A DNA stretch of 64,000 nt from Blastomussa wellsi (GCA_947652115.1 OX393565.1:11247865-11311864); one strand, 5' to 3'; counted from the first letter of the stretch, positions 11,925 to 24,589 are shown. Notes: generated by a model not told the origin, from the letters alone. Made by a program: numbers and translations.

Positions 11925-13340
11925 TGACAAAACCAGGATCACACCGGACCGGACGGAATCCAACTGAGAAAATCCGGATCGAATCCCAATAATGAGGGTT
12001 GCCATAAATTCCCGCCAAAATAGTCATGTGACACCTCTTCATCCGCGATTGTTACTCATTTTGGAGTGCGTTTGCTTAATGTTTAGACCAAATAAAAAGT
12101 CCAATGTATAGTCCACCTACAAGAATGTCTCAGTCAGTCGTGTAGTTTGATCGACCTGGTGAGGGTAGTCCTGAGAAGGACTGTGGTCGGTGACAGTGAC
12201 TGACGTTTCGACAATCTGAGTGTCACATATTCTAAGTCATTATCAGAGTACATCACTCTTAGAATAACAGTTTACAGAAAACCAACGCATACCGACAGAC
12301 TACTTGACAAATCATTTTACAACCCAGCATCACACAAATCAACGACTATTACATGCAAGACACTGATGAGACAAGCGCAACTAGTTTGCAACTCACAATA
12401 CAGTTTGTCTCATGAAAACTATTACCTTGACTGTGTTTTTTCTACGATGAGGAACTGTGACGTCAACAATCACATTGCTGAGCACCATCGACTTACGAAC
12501 CACAATATCAACTTGGACTCTGCTTACTGTTTGACCTACAGCACTAACTATTTTCAACGACTGACTTTGGAAAGCTGGTTTACTAACTTAGAACAGAGTC
12601 CTCTCAACAGAAGTCAACAACTACCGGCACCACACAAATGACTAATTCACGACGTGGGCAAAACAAACAGACGGAATAGAACAACCTAACTTTACCGACA
12701 GATCAAAACCAACCAATCACGACCGACGACATCAACTACTCGAGTCTTACAGCCAATAACATCACGGCTAAACTGACCAATCAGTTTTCATGAACCAGAC
12801 TTGTAACATTCGACTGACAAACAACTCTTCACATGACTCTGATGATGACTTCTGCTCAGTCAGTCACTGTCACCAACAACAGTCCTTCTCAGGACTAACC
12901 TCACCCGGATGATCAAACTGCACGATCGACTATTACTACCGGGTTCAAACCATTTATAGCTTTTGTTACCCCACATGCAATAATTTTGTGGTGTCTGCTT
13001 AAATGCACTTTTTATCATTATTTTTGTAAACTTAGTTATAAATTTAGATGACCAAAGGAAGTCAACGGCCATGTACCAATGTCTTGTTTTGATTTGTGCC
13101 TCCTGTGATCTCTCCGAATAGAAACAGAAATTATTGAAATGTATGTAGGATTAACAACATATTGTTACCAGTCAGATAAACACTTTTTATTCTTCTGCCA
13201 TTTTAACTTGGTCAAAACGACCGAAAGCTGTCGTGACTATTTTGGCAGGAATTCATGGTGATCTGTATTTTTGGGATCAGATCCATGTTTCCGTCTGGTC
13301 CAATCTGATCCGATCTGGTCTGGTCCGATCCTGGTTTTTT
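11925..13340. mobile_element. Terminal-inverted-repeat element carrying another element
   Basis: The ends are imperfect inverted copies about 90 bp long: CCAGGATCACACCGGACC at about 11934, and the complement of GGTCTGGTCCGATCCTGG ending at about 13335. Both continue into CGCCAAAATAGTCA-like sequence. The interior holds the separate inverted-repeat element at 12133-12925. No transposase frame is visible. Confidence 0.5.
12133..12925. mobile_element. Non-autonomous inverted-repeat element
   Basis: Termini of about 65-75 bp (GTAGTCCTGAGAAGGACTG... and its inverted complement near 12880-12900) frame a non-coding interior. A partial inverted relative lies at 3180-3640. The internal reading frame of 91 codons has no recognisable product. 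Confidence 0.5.
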
Positions 13341-13486
13341 TAACAGCCTATTTATAAAAGGGAAGGTGTCTTGGGAAAGTGACTACCCAATGGATGTTGG
13401 GTAGCCAATGCATTTCTGGAACCTCTATTTTCATTGGTTGCTGTAAGCACTACCTCTATTTATAAAGATGAAATGATCTTTAATGA

Positions 13487-13600
13487 CCCAAGAGTGGGAC
13501 AAAGAAAAAATTCTGTCCCCAACAGGATTGGAACCCACGACCTACCGGATTACTGGTGGGGTGCTCTAACCAACTGAGCTAAGTGAACTCACCAAGCTGA
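13487..13600 (-). repeat. tRNA-derived SINE-like unit
   Basis: Read on the - strand it starts with CTTAGCTCAGTTGGTTAGAGC (A box, about 13563-13584). It continues through CACCAGTAATCCGGTAGGTC to GTGGGTTCCAATCC (B box, about 13524-13537). Extra bases between the arms and the absence of a clear acceptor stem argue against a functional tRNA. Confidence 0.55.
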
Positions 13601-14264
13601 AAATTTATCATCTATCATGATACTTATCACACACGTTGCTTCAACATTGTAGCCTCCTTCGCAGCCATTATTAGGGTCATCACGCAGTGCTCCTCCCCAC
13701 TAACGGCTGCTTAAACCCGAACCACATTCCTTTCTCTTTGTTTAGACTTCTCGCGATAATTGCAAAATGTACCAATCACCCGTTACTTATTATTATCGCT
13801 AGAACCAATGACGTATCAGTTGTAGTTTGTCAATGACGCGCCAGTTTCCCACAGGAATTTAACGGCTCCTTCGCGAGATCTCAGAGATTTCCTGTGGATC
13901 ATATATATAAACTCCGAGAGAAATAGTCGACAGCAGCTCCAGCTCCGGCTTCTAAAGAATAACAAAATTTTCAAATCTGGGAAAGGTTCACTCGACATTA
14001 CTGAAATAATTTGATCTCGCTGTCGTCTGTAGGGCTTGCGACAAATGCTACCAGCGATTGATAAAATTTCATCGAGCATCAGATTTTCTGAAACAACTAA
14101 AGCAAGAAATTGAAGAGGTATTCAATACAAGAGAAAAACCCAGGACAAAGCGACTGCTACAACCAGATAAGACGGATAAGAATGGCATCAAGGAAAGGAA
14201 TCCAAATCTCAATGAAATGTCACGAAAAGTGGAAATTCAAACACCGACAAGATATGTGTGTGTC

Positions 14265-14405
14265 GGCCGATACGGTTTTAGTCTCGTCGACACTCGGCCG
14301 ATACCTTATCCATACTTTACCGATAGTCTGCCAATACCTTACCGATACTCGGTCGATACTTGGCCGACCAAGTGTCAGTCGAGTCTTGGTCGATATGTCG
14401 GTCGT
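14265..14405. repeat. Degenerate TCGGYCGATAC minisatellite
   Basis: About ten imperfect copies of a 10-14 base unit (consensus near TCGGYCGATACT) follow one another. A second cluster with the same motif on both strands lies at 16855-16960. The intervening 2.4 kb might be the body of an element bounded by the two clusters, but no inverted ends are clear. Confidence 0.5.
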
Positions 14406-14504
14406 TAATTACCCGACACTCCACTGTTACTGTGTCAATATTGTACTTTTAAGCGTCGATAACGTCGAGTTTTATCAAGTTTGGCTTGCTAGAACAATTA
14501 TTAG

Positions 14505-15890
14505 GATTATTATTATTAATAATAATAATAAAACTAATCTTTATTGAGGAAATCAATTTCACTGATAAGTGATTTACAAAAGAGTCCTCAAAGAACAAAA
14601 AGGAAAAATAAAGACTAAATATATGAATATATAAAAATTAAACTAAAAACTATTTACATTTCTTAACACTCTTTTAAAACTGGCTAATGATGGGCTTTGT
14701 CTGTTTGAAAGGTCTAATTTATTCCAATCGTCAGAGGCAAAGTTTGTCGATTATTTGAGTACAGTTTGGCGATTATTTGAGTACAGAAGTTCGGACTATA
14801 GCAGCCAGCTCAATTTCTGGGTAGACACGTCGCCGGGAAGAGTTTTCAAGTAAAAGACAAGACAAGTATAACATTGAAATCTTTATTATGTATTTATACT
14901 ATTTGCCCTTCTTCAAAGAAGTACAACTAGTCTCTTTACAAGTTAACATAAACATAATTATAACAAAGAAGTGTGATTTTTTTTCTTGTCGGTGTTTGAG
15001 ATTATTTTATCCAACAAAGTAGACTTCTACTCTAAAGGACAATGTAATGGGAACACGTGAATTATTTTAAGGTGGATTGCAACAGTTTCCATCACCTTTT
15101 TCAGCAGATGCTACAATATAATTCAATAGTAAAAGCATCACCGTATTTTTTTAGAGCTATAATCATTTAAATCTAAAATTAAGGATTTTTTTATTTGGTT
15201 GTACTGTTGCTATGGAAACCTTTTAAAGTCAAGGAAATGACAATTACTTGTTTACCAATAATTAGGCGTTTGTTTGATTACACTATAAAAGCATCAACTA
15301 AAAAAGAGTGGTAGTATTTTACCCCTTAAAAAAAGTGCTAAAAAATTATCAAAACCGTTGTGAGCCACCTTAAAGGGACTCGGGAAATAATAGTCCTATC
15401 CGTAATTAATTATTTATCGGCATAGAAACCGTCTACTGGAAAGAAAAGTAGAAGTTTCCTTTCTTCCTTGTATCTTTTTAATACCGCGCAGTATTCGGCT
15501 AAGGCAGGCCGACAGTGCTGCTCAATAACCCTTACGGATGGCCTTCCTTGGCTCTCTCTTGTAATGTGAATATATTCAATCGCTTGAAAATCATATATAT
15601 AGTAAACTGTAGAAGCATATTTTGGGATTATTTTAAAAATATATTTTTTCTATTTAATCGTCGATATCAATGATAAGACTTTCCAAGACCTTTGCCAAAT
15701 GTTAATTGTTGTACGTGCTTGAATGCTCAATTCTTAATTTGACAATTGATTATATTATGTGTGAACTCGGGTTGATTAACATTTAGCTTGTCAATAGTGT
15801 TCTTTTATTGACATTACTTTATCTTTAGACAAATTTCGATAGCCATGGCAAGTGAAGTTATATTTGGCCATTAAAGCGGACGTGTTATTA
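14505..15890. other. AT-rich non-coding DNA with ATT microsatellite
   Basis: An (ATT/AAT)n microsatellite at about 14508-14531 is followed by AAACTAATCTTTATTGAGG, which resembles the antisense 3' end of a retroposon. The rest is AT-rich with no supported gene. Confidence 0.4.
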
Positions 15891-15904
15891 AAGGTAATTA
15901 TCTC

Positions 15905-16092
15905 TTAATTCTCTACTTGCACAAATCCCATAATACACCTCTTTTACCCCCCAAAATTTTGCATAATCATTGTTTGCAATTTCTCCTGGGACATGAAGAT
16001 GTCCCAAGGGAAATCTAAAACAATGCCTATGCAAATTTTTTGAGGGGTAGAAGCGGTGTATTATGGTATTGTGCAAGTAGAGAATTGCCATT
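15905..16092. mobile_element. Small palindromic MITE
   Basis: ATTCTCTACTTGCACAA at about 15911 and its complement TTGTGCAAGTAGAGAAT at about 16068 bound a hairpin-like element of about 180 bp with imperfect arms of about 70 bp. A diverged relative (CCATAATACACCT ... TGCAAAATT) is seen at 22165-22285. Confidence 0.55.
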
Positions 16093-16854
16093 TTAACCAA
16101 AGGAAATCAAGGTTGGTAATGATAAACAAACGGCGTGTTTAAAAACTTTGGTCGAAATCAATAGAAGCGTATATGTAGTATACTAATAAAGAAAATGAAA
16201 ATGAAAACGAAAATTAAAAACGACATGCTGTAATAAAAAGAAAAATTAATCAGAACAAATTCATCCATTTGCGTTTAAAATGCAATAAGGTCTTTTGTGC
16301 ATTAAGGTGGCTCTGTTAAATTATTCCGAGTGAATTCTTCATTGCCAAACTTTGTGTCAACTTTTTCGGCTTTGGTGTGATGGCAGTGAATCTTTCATAG
16401 ATCCATCTTTTTTTAAAAAAATCGCACCAAGCAAAAAATTTTGCTAATACATTTTTGTTAACTTTCTAGAATCAGAGTGTATTAACTTAATACATATCTC
16501 AGCCAAGTTTCAAGAAAATCGTTGGAGTAGAATTGCCGAAATCTTATAGTCTCTTATATTCAGCTTTATCATTGTTTTTACATTTTATATACTTGATGCT
16601 CTTTGACGAAACAAGCCACGAGCCCAAATTTCTGTGAGAAGCCTCGCCAATGCTTAGCTTTCTACGTTAGATCTTACATGTACTTAGTTTGATCTTACGA
16701 TTGGACAAAATATCAAACCCCTGGAAAATAAACAATTTAGATTGCATCCTTGCAGCCGTTTTAATATTTTCTCGTTTCCATGCGACCCAGCCGTAATTTT
16801 CTTCGGTAACAAATGGACGCTCAAATGAAAAATATCGGTCAACATAATATTATC

Positions 16855-16960
16855 AGTCGAGTACCAGTATAGACCTCTAGTCGGCCTACATATTGACCAA
16901 TACTCGACCGACACTCGACCGAGTGTCGACCGAGTGTCGACCGACATATCGACCGAGTGC
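16855..16960. repeat. Degenerate CGACCGAGTGTCGACC minisatellite
   Basis: Tandem copies of CGACCGAGTGT and related words are complementary to the TCGGTCGATA words at 14265-14405. It adjoins the palindromic element that starts at about 16966. Confidence 0.5.
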
Positions 16961-16965
16961 ATTCT

Positions 16966-17287
16966 CGTCCCCATAGCCCTTTTCATTTCTCTTAGCCGGC
17001 AGGGCCTTGGCACGAAAAACGAAGGGCTCTGGAGACATACGATTTCAAGTCCGAGATTCTAGGACTTCCGGACTTCATGTATGTAGCATTGATGGTTCTA
17101 CATGTTGTGTGTTGTAATAAGGCAGCCGGCGAACATTTTCACTTCCGTTTAAGATTTCTTTGTTCTCAACAGCCAATAAAGAAAATTCGAATATTTATGA
17201 ACATCGTATGTCCCCAGAGCCCTTCGTTTCTCGTGCCAAGGCCCTGCCGGCTAAGAGAAACGAAAAGGGCTATGGGGACGAGATTGA
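16966..17287. mobile_element. Palindromic MITE, unit 1
   Basis: CGTCCCCATAGCCCTTTTC at about 16969 pairs with GAAAAGGGCTATGGGGACG ending at about 17282. The arms include TTAGCCGGCAGGGCCTTGGC and an arm-internal GCCCTTCGT. The centre carries about 160 bp of unique sequence. Confidence 0.6.
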
Positions 17288-17307
17288 AGGAAGAAGGTGT
17301 TAAGCCC

Positions 17308-17594
17308 CATTCTCGTCCCCAGAACCACTTGTCCCTCTTAGCCGGCTGGGCCTGTACACGAGGAACAAGGGGCTCTGGGGACACATGATTTTATTCGCTG
17401 AAATCAAACAAAGGGAGTCCAATCACATAAGCCGTTTTAAAATTCTTTATCTTTAGCCCTTTTAAAACGGCTTATGTGATTGGACTCCCTTTGTTTGATT
17501 TCAGCGAATCAAATCGTGTGTCCCCAGAGCCACTTGTTTCTCGTGCACAGGCCCAGCTGGCTAAGAGGGACAAGCGGCTCTGGGGACGAGAATG
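17308..17594. mobile_element. Palindromic MITE, unit 2 (relative of unit 1)
   Basis: The arms TCTCGTCCCCAGAACCACTTG and its complement near 17580 enclose a second nested palindrome: AAAACGGCTTATGTGATTGG at about 17466 and its inverted partner at about 17420. Key words (CTTAGCCGGC, GGGGAC, GGGCCTG) are shared with unit 1, so the two are tandem members of one family. Confidence 0.6.
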
Positions 17595-18395
17595 GTTAAG
17601 CCCCACCCCCACCTAACCTCTGCATCGATCCTCTACTGGTCAAGCGTCCAAGATGGCGGCAACGAAAACATGATTTGTTACCTAGCGTCTAGCGTTCCGC
17701 TCCCAAATAATGCCTGCACTGCAGGCTAGCATATGAGAATTTTCCATTTTCAGTTTCGTACCTTCGTACAAAAGAGTTTATTTGCATTTTTGGTAAGGTG
17801 CCCCTATTTTCGGACACCTAACAATAGCAAACTAGTTTCTGTTTTAAATGCAATCTTATCAAAGAGTTGTTGAAAGACAAACCCTTTTATAACTCCCTTT
17901 TGTAAATTGGAAAAAAAATGCTTGTGTGTTGTTTTCCAAGTCCAGTCCAGTATCCAATAAATCAGTCGCCAGTCTTCCTCGTCTTACCGTGATACAAATC
18001 AAATATGTCCGCTTGAGTGGCTTCAAAACATTGTTGACTTCTCTGCTAAATAATCGAAAAAAGCTTTCAATTTCAGACAAAAAGTAATCTTTTAAATGAA
18101 TGTTTCTTTATTTAACTTTTATAAGATATATTTTGCCATGAGGGAGCAGAATGTTCCCAAGAAAAGTGGAGTATTTATCTCGTAACGATCGTCCGGAAAT
18201 AGGGCACCCTGTCCGGAAATAGGGCATCTAACTCGACAAACTCTTTCCAAAAAGCTTCACGCGACAAAACTTTGCAACCTACTTACCAGAAGTGGAAGCT
18301 AACTTGTGGGTGCATTTCAGCTTGTTTGCGTTGTTTTGAGGTGAGGTATTCCGGTTTATGCAAAAAGTGTTCTGAAATAGGGCAACATACTGAGC

Positions 18396-18490
18396 TGTTC
18401 TCGTAGCTCAGTTGGTTAGAGCGCCTGACCGGTTTTCTGGGAGGTCATGGGTTAAAATCGTGTCCCACATGTCACTAAAGATCATTCCAT
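18396..18490 (+). repeat. tRNA-derived SINE-like unit
   Basis: CGTAGCTCAGTTGGTTAGAGC (A box) is followed by GGTCATGGGTTAAAATCG (degenerate B box, about 18445-18462). The B box departs from the GGTTCRANNCC consensus, so this is probably a transcriptionally dead SINE or tRNA relic. Confidence 0.5.
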
Positions 18491-18840
18491 CTTTATCATT
18501 TATTCACTGAGCTGAAAATTTACCGTCTATCATTGTTTTCTAGGGTTGGGGTCATTGCTAAAGCGGTGACATGCACATGCCTCGTTCCAAGAGGTAGTGG
18601 GCTACCCCCATTTAGTATATTCTCAGCTCCGACTATTGCATTTCTAGCTTTTTGATTGGCTTAAAAACTCCGACTATGAGCCAATATTCGGAGTTTTACG
18701 TCATATGGAAAATAGTGCGCCAAGTTTAAAAATTTTCCGCACGAAGTTTTTAACTTCAGCCCTATAATGGCCGACACTGGCAGGTTTCAGGAGCTGTCTC
18801 CCACAAAACTTCAAGAGATATGGTTTGAGAATTTACTAAA

Positions 18841-18957
18841 ACAATTATTCCATTTGCCCTTGTTGGATATGAAGTGTCTATAACCAACTCGCGCTACGCG
18901 CTCGTTGGTTATTTTATCACTTCATATCCAACGCGGGCTCATGGAATAATTGTTATT
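18841..18957. mobile_element. MITE with 35-40 bp inverted repeats
   Basis: ACAATTATTCCATTTGCCC..TTGTTGGATATGAAGTG at the left is mirrored by CACTTCATATCCAACGC..CATGGAATAATTGTT at the right. The same termini bound the minisatellite-bearing element at 50648-54480. Confidence 0.65.
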
Positions 18958-19995
18958 TAGTCATGTTATCAGCCAATAAGGGCACTTTGAGGTTATTCAC
19001 TTGAGGTTGATTTCCTAGTTATGCATTGCACATCCTCACTCTGCATAATTTCATGCTTGATCAATGCGCATGAATTTAAACATGGTGGCTTTTTCATTGT
19101 CTGGAGTACACCAGAGAAGTAAATTGTCAATTTGTCAAAAACAAGTGTGGTAACCTATCTTTTTTCTTTGTTTGAACTGAGCAATAAATAAATATAGATT
19201 CATTCCCAGTGTTGAAAAAGAAACAATAATAAAAAAATGTGTTTTTTACAAGCCAAAAGTGAGTAAAATCATAAAATTGCAAAAGGAATTGCTAGGTATA
19301 AACAAGGTGCTGTGCACGAGGACCCCTTATTTTTATTTCAAAATTTAATTCCTTGTTGGTTCTGTTTCTGTGGAATGATCTTAAATTTTTTCTGGAACTG
19401 ACCTATTATAAAAGTGCTCAACTATGACTGAAAACATGCACAAAAAAGAATGATAGGACAGGAAAACTTATTTAGAACAACAAGGGTTCCCCCAGAGGGG
19501 GAGAATGAGGAGCCCACTTGATTTTAAAGCGATGGTGGAATGGTTCATGGACTGCAGCAGCGATTTTTGGACAGCAACTGGAAGGTTGACAGGGCTGTCA
19601 AAATAAGCTGGCAACTGGCACATTTCACCTGCTATTCCGAATACTGTGCTGGCTACTCTGAATGTTAGTAGGTCAGTTCTGAGCTTGATATTGGAGAAAT
19701 AATATGGAAATGGCCCCCTACTTTTTGGATGGAACCTGCTACTCAAAAACCTACTGACAACCCTGGGTTGATGGGGAGGTTTCACTGGTATTGGAAGTTA
19801 TCCTGAAAGAGTCTGTTGAGAAGCTAGGGATGCTTGAGTGGACTTTATGTAATGTCTGTTTTGAACAGTTTGGAGCTGGGGAGGTTTAAGGGGGGAGGGA
19901 GATGAGCAGAGAACAGGCATCCCAAGGGCAGCTAACAATAAACCCATATGTTGTCATGCAAAATGTTAACACCTTTTCAATCAATTTTTTGATAG

Positions 19996-20098
19996 GGAAA
20001 CATGCAGATATATAAGACACAAAGAGGAGGAAGCCATCAAAGAAACCATTGACATAATCAACAGGCAAAGAGAGCAAATGAAAGAAGAAGAGCACTGA
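19996..20098 (+). CDS. COX20: COX20-like gene, probable last exon
   Basis: After the acceptor TTTTTTGATAG a phase-2 exon encodes 33 residues, beginning ETCRYIRHKEEEAIKETI, highly charged and ending in TGA. A Cys-Arg-Tyr followed by a charged helical tail after the second membrane segment is how COX20 proteins end. The exon for the preceding membrane segment was not found, so the link to 10901-11012 rests on gene order, strand and fit to the family. An AATATA-type weak poly(A) signal follows near 20115. Confidence 0.5.
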
Positions 20099-20599
20099 AG
20101 AAGATGTACTTTCAATATAAAGACTTGATTAATTTACTGTTGTAGAAAAGTTGTTGTAGAAAGTAAATCTGGGTTTAATCAGTGTTATTTACTACAACCA
20201 TGGCTGTTCAGTTGCACATAAGTATTACATAGTCCAAATTTTTGTAAAGCTTTAAATGCATTAATATATAGATAGGAGCTCCTTATTGGTTTTTGCTGGT
20301 TCTTAATAATTTGTGAAATTGTGTTCATTAAAAGTACTAGCGTGTGCAACTACTCAAGAATATTTCACAGCCAAAATAAATAAGAATAATTAAAAACGTC
20401 AACTCCATATTGCAGAATTTCCACTGAAAATGAGCATGAAAAATTACAAAATCCTGCCAGAAGCCAAGAAAAAAAATTTGGACCTGAGCCCGTGATTAAT
20501 AAAAAAACAAATACCTGGTCAGCGGTCAATTTAAAAAATTACTCAATGAGTTCTAACTGTGAGCCTGCAATCTGGTCATGTGACACTGGTCAGCAGATA

Positions 20600-20830
20600 C
20601 CTCTTGATAGCTGACAATTGTCAATAACATGGATGCCTAATATAAAGATGCAAGTTTACAGTATGGCTCTCCGTTATGGACGTTAAACCAAGACTGCATT
20701 CCAAGGGTTGCATTGAGCGATGCATGTCGTATGTTGTTAGGCAGGTCCACATCAGGACTTCGTTCTTGCCAATCCACTTTTAACCAGCATTGTTAAATAA
20801 AGATGTATGTATGTATGCATGTATGTCGTA
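20600..20830 (+). repeat. Retroposon 3' tail-like sequence
   Basis: A non-coding block ends in AATAAAGATGTATGTATGTATGC, a short microsatellite tail typical of the 3' end of LINEs and the SINEs that depend on them. The body is too short to assign a family. Confidence 0.35.
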
Positions 20831-21478
20831 CACGACAGCGAGCCATGCCGCAAGTCATTTTGACCTCGCATGAGTGCATCTATGAGTATGGTGTTCTGCC
20901 AGGAGCTCAGCTATAAACCATTACTGGACGATTTTTTGTGAATAATCAAGTTCAAGGTGAATGTTATCAGCGACTACACTTACTGAGAGCTTGATTATAT
21001 CACAAAAACCGAATCTAGTTGCTTTATTGGATGTTGTGTTAAAGAAAATAATGACATTTGGCACTTCCCCATAAAAGAGCTCAACTCTAGCACTAGTTCT
21101 TTTGCATTAATTTCTTTTTGTTGTCCGGCTCCTGAATATTAATATTTTCTTCTCAAGGTATTTGTGTTTTCCTAGTCTTTACCATCCAGCAATTTGATTG
21201 GAGGGACAGTTTCACGGTTCGGCGAATGTGCAAGCCTAATCAACTCTATTGTTTATGAACCAATAGCTTTCGAGTTGTGAACTCGTGCCTGTGTCCAGAA
21301 TAAATTAGACGGGTCAACAATAAATTCGATGTTAAGCACTGAGTTTCACATCCGTTGACATTTCCGAAAAACGTTTGCATAATTCTTTCAGGATGTATTC
21401 ATGGTAGCCTTACATGCATACATAAGTGCATAAACTTTTTTGAGCTCTTGTTTTTCGGGATCTTTGCGAAACTGATTA

Positions 21479-21545
21479 CGGTATTTACCCGTGTATAAGC
21501 ACGGCCGTGTATAATACGCACCCTAAATTTTGACTGCGTTTTGGG
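21479..21545. repeat. MITE-like fragment (GTATTTACCCGTGTATAAG)
   Basis: The words CGTGTATAAGCACGGCCGTGTATAATACGCACCC, read in two parts, resemble the end of widespread hAT-like MITEs. Only one end is present here. Confidence 0.35.
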
Positions 21546-22809
21546 GAAAAAAAGGTTGAACAGAAGGAAAAGTGGATACACAAACCAAATGTAAATAGTA
21601 TAAAACTCAGTTGTTTAATAAAATTCTCTACTTTCCTGAAGGTAACAGGTGAGCTTATTTACGACAAATTATGTTGTTAAAGTACTTTACTGGTAAAAAC
21701 AAACAATGCATAATATTAAGCGAATATGAAATAAAACCTATATTGCCACGTTTTCGCAAATGGGTGCGAAATTTTCAAAGGCAATTTCCCCGCAAAAGTC
21801 ATTTGCATGTTTGATTGTTCATTTGATTGTTCTTTAACAATGGAGTCTAATGGGCCTACGCTATAGCTTGCACATGCGCAAAACCGTGAATCCGTATCTT
21901 TAAACGGCTGGTAGAGTAGCAAACTGTAAGTTGCTGTGATTCCCAGAATTAGCTTGAGCCTGTTGGCCAATAGGAAGACAGTAACTACAAAAATTCTAGA
22001 AGGTTCTACCAAAGATTTCACTATTTCACCTGTCCAATTTTGTTTTTGTTGGATTCCAAATCCTGACTGGTATTGCCAGTTTGAAACTCTGTGTGCGTGT
22101 CTTGTGCCACACATCTGAACAATAAATGAGAACAAAAAGCCAATACTTTAAGAGGTATTTACCAATTCCACTTCCCATAATACACCTTTTTTCCTGGGTG
22201 TTAGAGTCGTCCCAAGAGAAACTGAAGACAAAGCTTATGCAAAATTGTGGGGCTAAACAAGATGTAATTTTGCATTACTTGTACAAAGCAAATCGAGCTT
22301 AATGTTTACAGCTGTCTACCGATCTCGCGGTTTATCAAGACTGATTCCAAATTAAGTGTGTTGAAACAAAGATGATCAGCTCAGAACTGATTAATTCCTC
22401 TGAAGAAAAGGATAAAGCAAACTGTCACTGAATTGCTGCAAGGATGAAAAGGGAGAGAGAGAGATTGATCTTCGAAGATAATTTCACTGTTGGAGGCCGA
22501 TGTTGTTTTTAAAAATTATATACCGTCGCAAAGAAATTGCCGCTTCGTCTGCCACATTCATTGTGTTCCTTTGAAAGCTTGACCCCGAGCGAGCGAACCC
22601 TGGCTGGTTCGTACAATTAGACAGTAGCAACACCATGTATGCAACAAAATGGTAAGCGGAGCAAACAACTGCGTGTGGTTGGTGCGAAATCGGAAAGAGA
22701 ACTGCGGCAAACGGTGTCGGAGAATATTGCTCGCAGCATAACTTCCAAACAAAAAAGGGAATGCAAAAGCCGGCACTATGAAGTGTGATTACCGCCAAAA
22801 TTAGTACTT

Positions 22810-23085
22810 GGTATTTTGCTATTTGAACCTGTGGTTTTGTAATTGAGTTTTGATATCTTGCTTTTGCAAACTGTTGTTTTCCTATTGCGTTCTGGTATCT
22901 TGCTATTGGGACCTGCTCTTTTCAATTGTGTTCTTGCATTGTGACATTTTGCATTGGAACATTACACCTGCACTTTTGTCATTTTGTTCTGAAATCTTGC
23001 TATTGAAAATCGCTTTTTTGTTATTGCGTTGTGACATTCTGCTATTGGAACATTACGACCTGCACTTTTGTTATTGCATTAGTCA
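22810..23085 (+). repeat. Degenerate minisatellite
   Basis: Several imperfect copies of a 40-60 base unit with TCTTGCTATTGRRACCTGC and TTTTGTTATTGCGTTSTG words follow one another. They create an 80-codon open frame rich in Cys, Leu and Phe that is most simply a by-product of the repeat. Confidence 0.5.
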
Positions 23086-23193
23086 AGTTTGATGGTGATC
23101 ATTTCATTTTGGTGTTTTGACAAGGTAACATGCAGTTCGGCATGGCACTCAGTAACGCGTTTTGGACACAATAATTTATTTCTGGAGTCCAAG

Positions 23194-23316
23194 ATGGCGG
23201 ACGAGCAGGCAATGATAAGACGTCTTCTAAATAACTCGCTCGTTGCTATCATAAGGGAATTGGCTTCAGAAATATTTGATTCGGACAGAATCGCAATGAG
23301 GTTAGCAAGAAGTTGA
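23194..23316 (+). CDS. Possible first exon of an unknown host gene
   Basis: CCAAGATGGCGGACGAG is a strong vertebrate-like start context, followed by about 40 codons (starting MADEQAMIRRLLNN) with an amphipathic helical look. A possible donor (ATGAG|GTTAGC) precedes the in-frame stop. No partner exon or family was recognised. Confidence 0.3.
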   Translation: MADEQAMIRRLLNNSLVAIIRELASEIFDSDRIAMRLARS

Positions 23317-24589
23317 CAGGCTTATCACGGCTCCCGCTGTCTCGTAATGTGACAAGTCTGTGACCTTCAGAGAGTATGTCTTTTAGAGATTTACCTTTCC
23401 TGTAAGAAATGAAGGGTGGTTCCCTGCATATTTCTCTCAGTAATGGTTGATTCTCTATTATGTTGTGTGAAAAAGTGACAGGCCAAACACGACTTCCGTT
23501 TGTCGATTTTAGCCTTCACTGAGAGCAATGGATGATTTCATGCTATTTTAAGAGCCGTTTAATAGTATGTTTATGCCGTCGTGTTTGCTAGCTTTGTGGC
23601 ATTTAGTTATATTTATTGGCTCGTTTTCTGCTTCCAGATCTTTTGTAGCTTTTAAAATGTGATCTTGTAAATTAAGTCAGCCGGATCAGTTGATTTCTCT
23701 AACAGTGACCTTTTGTTTATCGCAAGCTTCTGGTTAGCGTGTACGATACTCTATACTCTTTCTCACATTAACGGAGTTTTAAGATCCCAGTCTTTTCTAA
23801 GCTACGGTTGTCTAAAATCATCAAGAGCTGTATTCCAGCCGTTACGTACTGCACCTCCATTGCCTAGATCTATATTGTTGCGTTACTAGCATCCAACGTT
23901 TGAAATCTCTGGAATACTGCAATGATACCTTCTGGCAAATGTCTCATTCTATATCACATTGTGTTTGTTTCATTCTCAAACAGAGGTTAGCAAGGTTAAC
24001 AAGGCTAAGGTTAAGGTTAGCAGAGGTTAGCAAATAATCCGCGAGCATAAGAACTTCAGAAGAACTAAGGATGGACCGTTTGACTTCTTGGGGGGGAGTG
24101 GGGGAGGGGGGATTGATGATTTGGTACAGGGGCGAATTTTTTTCAAACCCTTTCATGCACAGGAAATTTTTAATCGGTCCATGTGTGTGCATGATATTTT
24201 TTCTCCATGTAACAGGATTTTTCTTTTCTGCTCACTAAACGTGCGGGATTTTTTTGGACAAAGGTCGTGTGCAATTTTTGTTTTCTTCAAGTGTGCTTGC
24301 AGGATATTTTTTTTTTCAATAAATGTATCTGCAAGACCACAGCAAAAGACCGATGAGAAGTCCCGGATCACTTGTAAACCTGGATCAGTAAATTATTCAC
24401 AAATCAAACTATAAATGACAGACTAGCTGATCCTGACGGCGAAAGCTAACCCGATATTTCGGTTTGCAAGACAAACCTTCCTCAGGGAACAAAAAAGTGT
24501 GACAAAATTCACCCAGCCCCATCTCCCCACCCCCCCTCAAAAATCAAATGGTCCGCCCCTAAGATGTTCTCTTTCAGTAAATTTCAATC

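Noticed and set aside
13487..13600. Functional tRNA gene
   Set aside because: A and B boxes are present, but no proper acceptor and anticodon arms could be drawn, and similar degenerate units recur in the window, as SINEs do.
22850..23092. Cys/Leu-rich membrane protein
   Set aside because: The frame coincides with a degenerate minisatellite, and the residues simply follow the repeat words.
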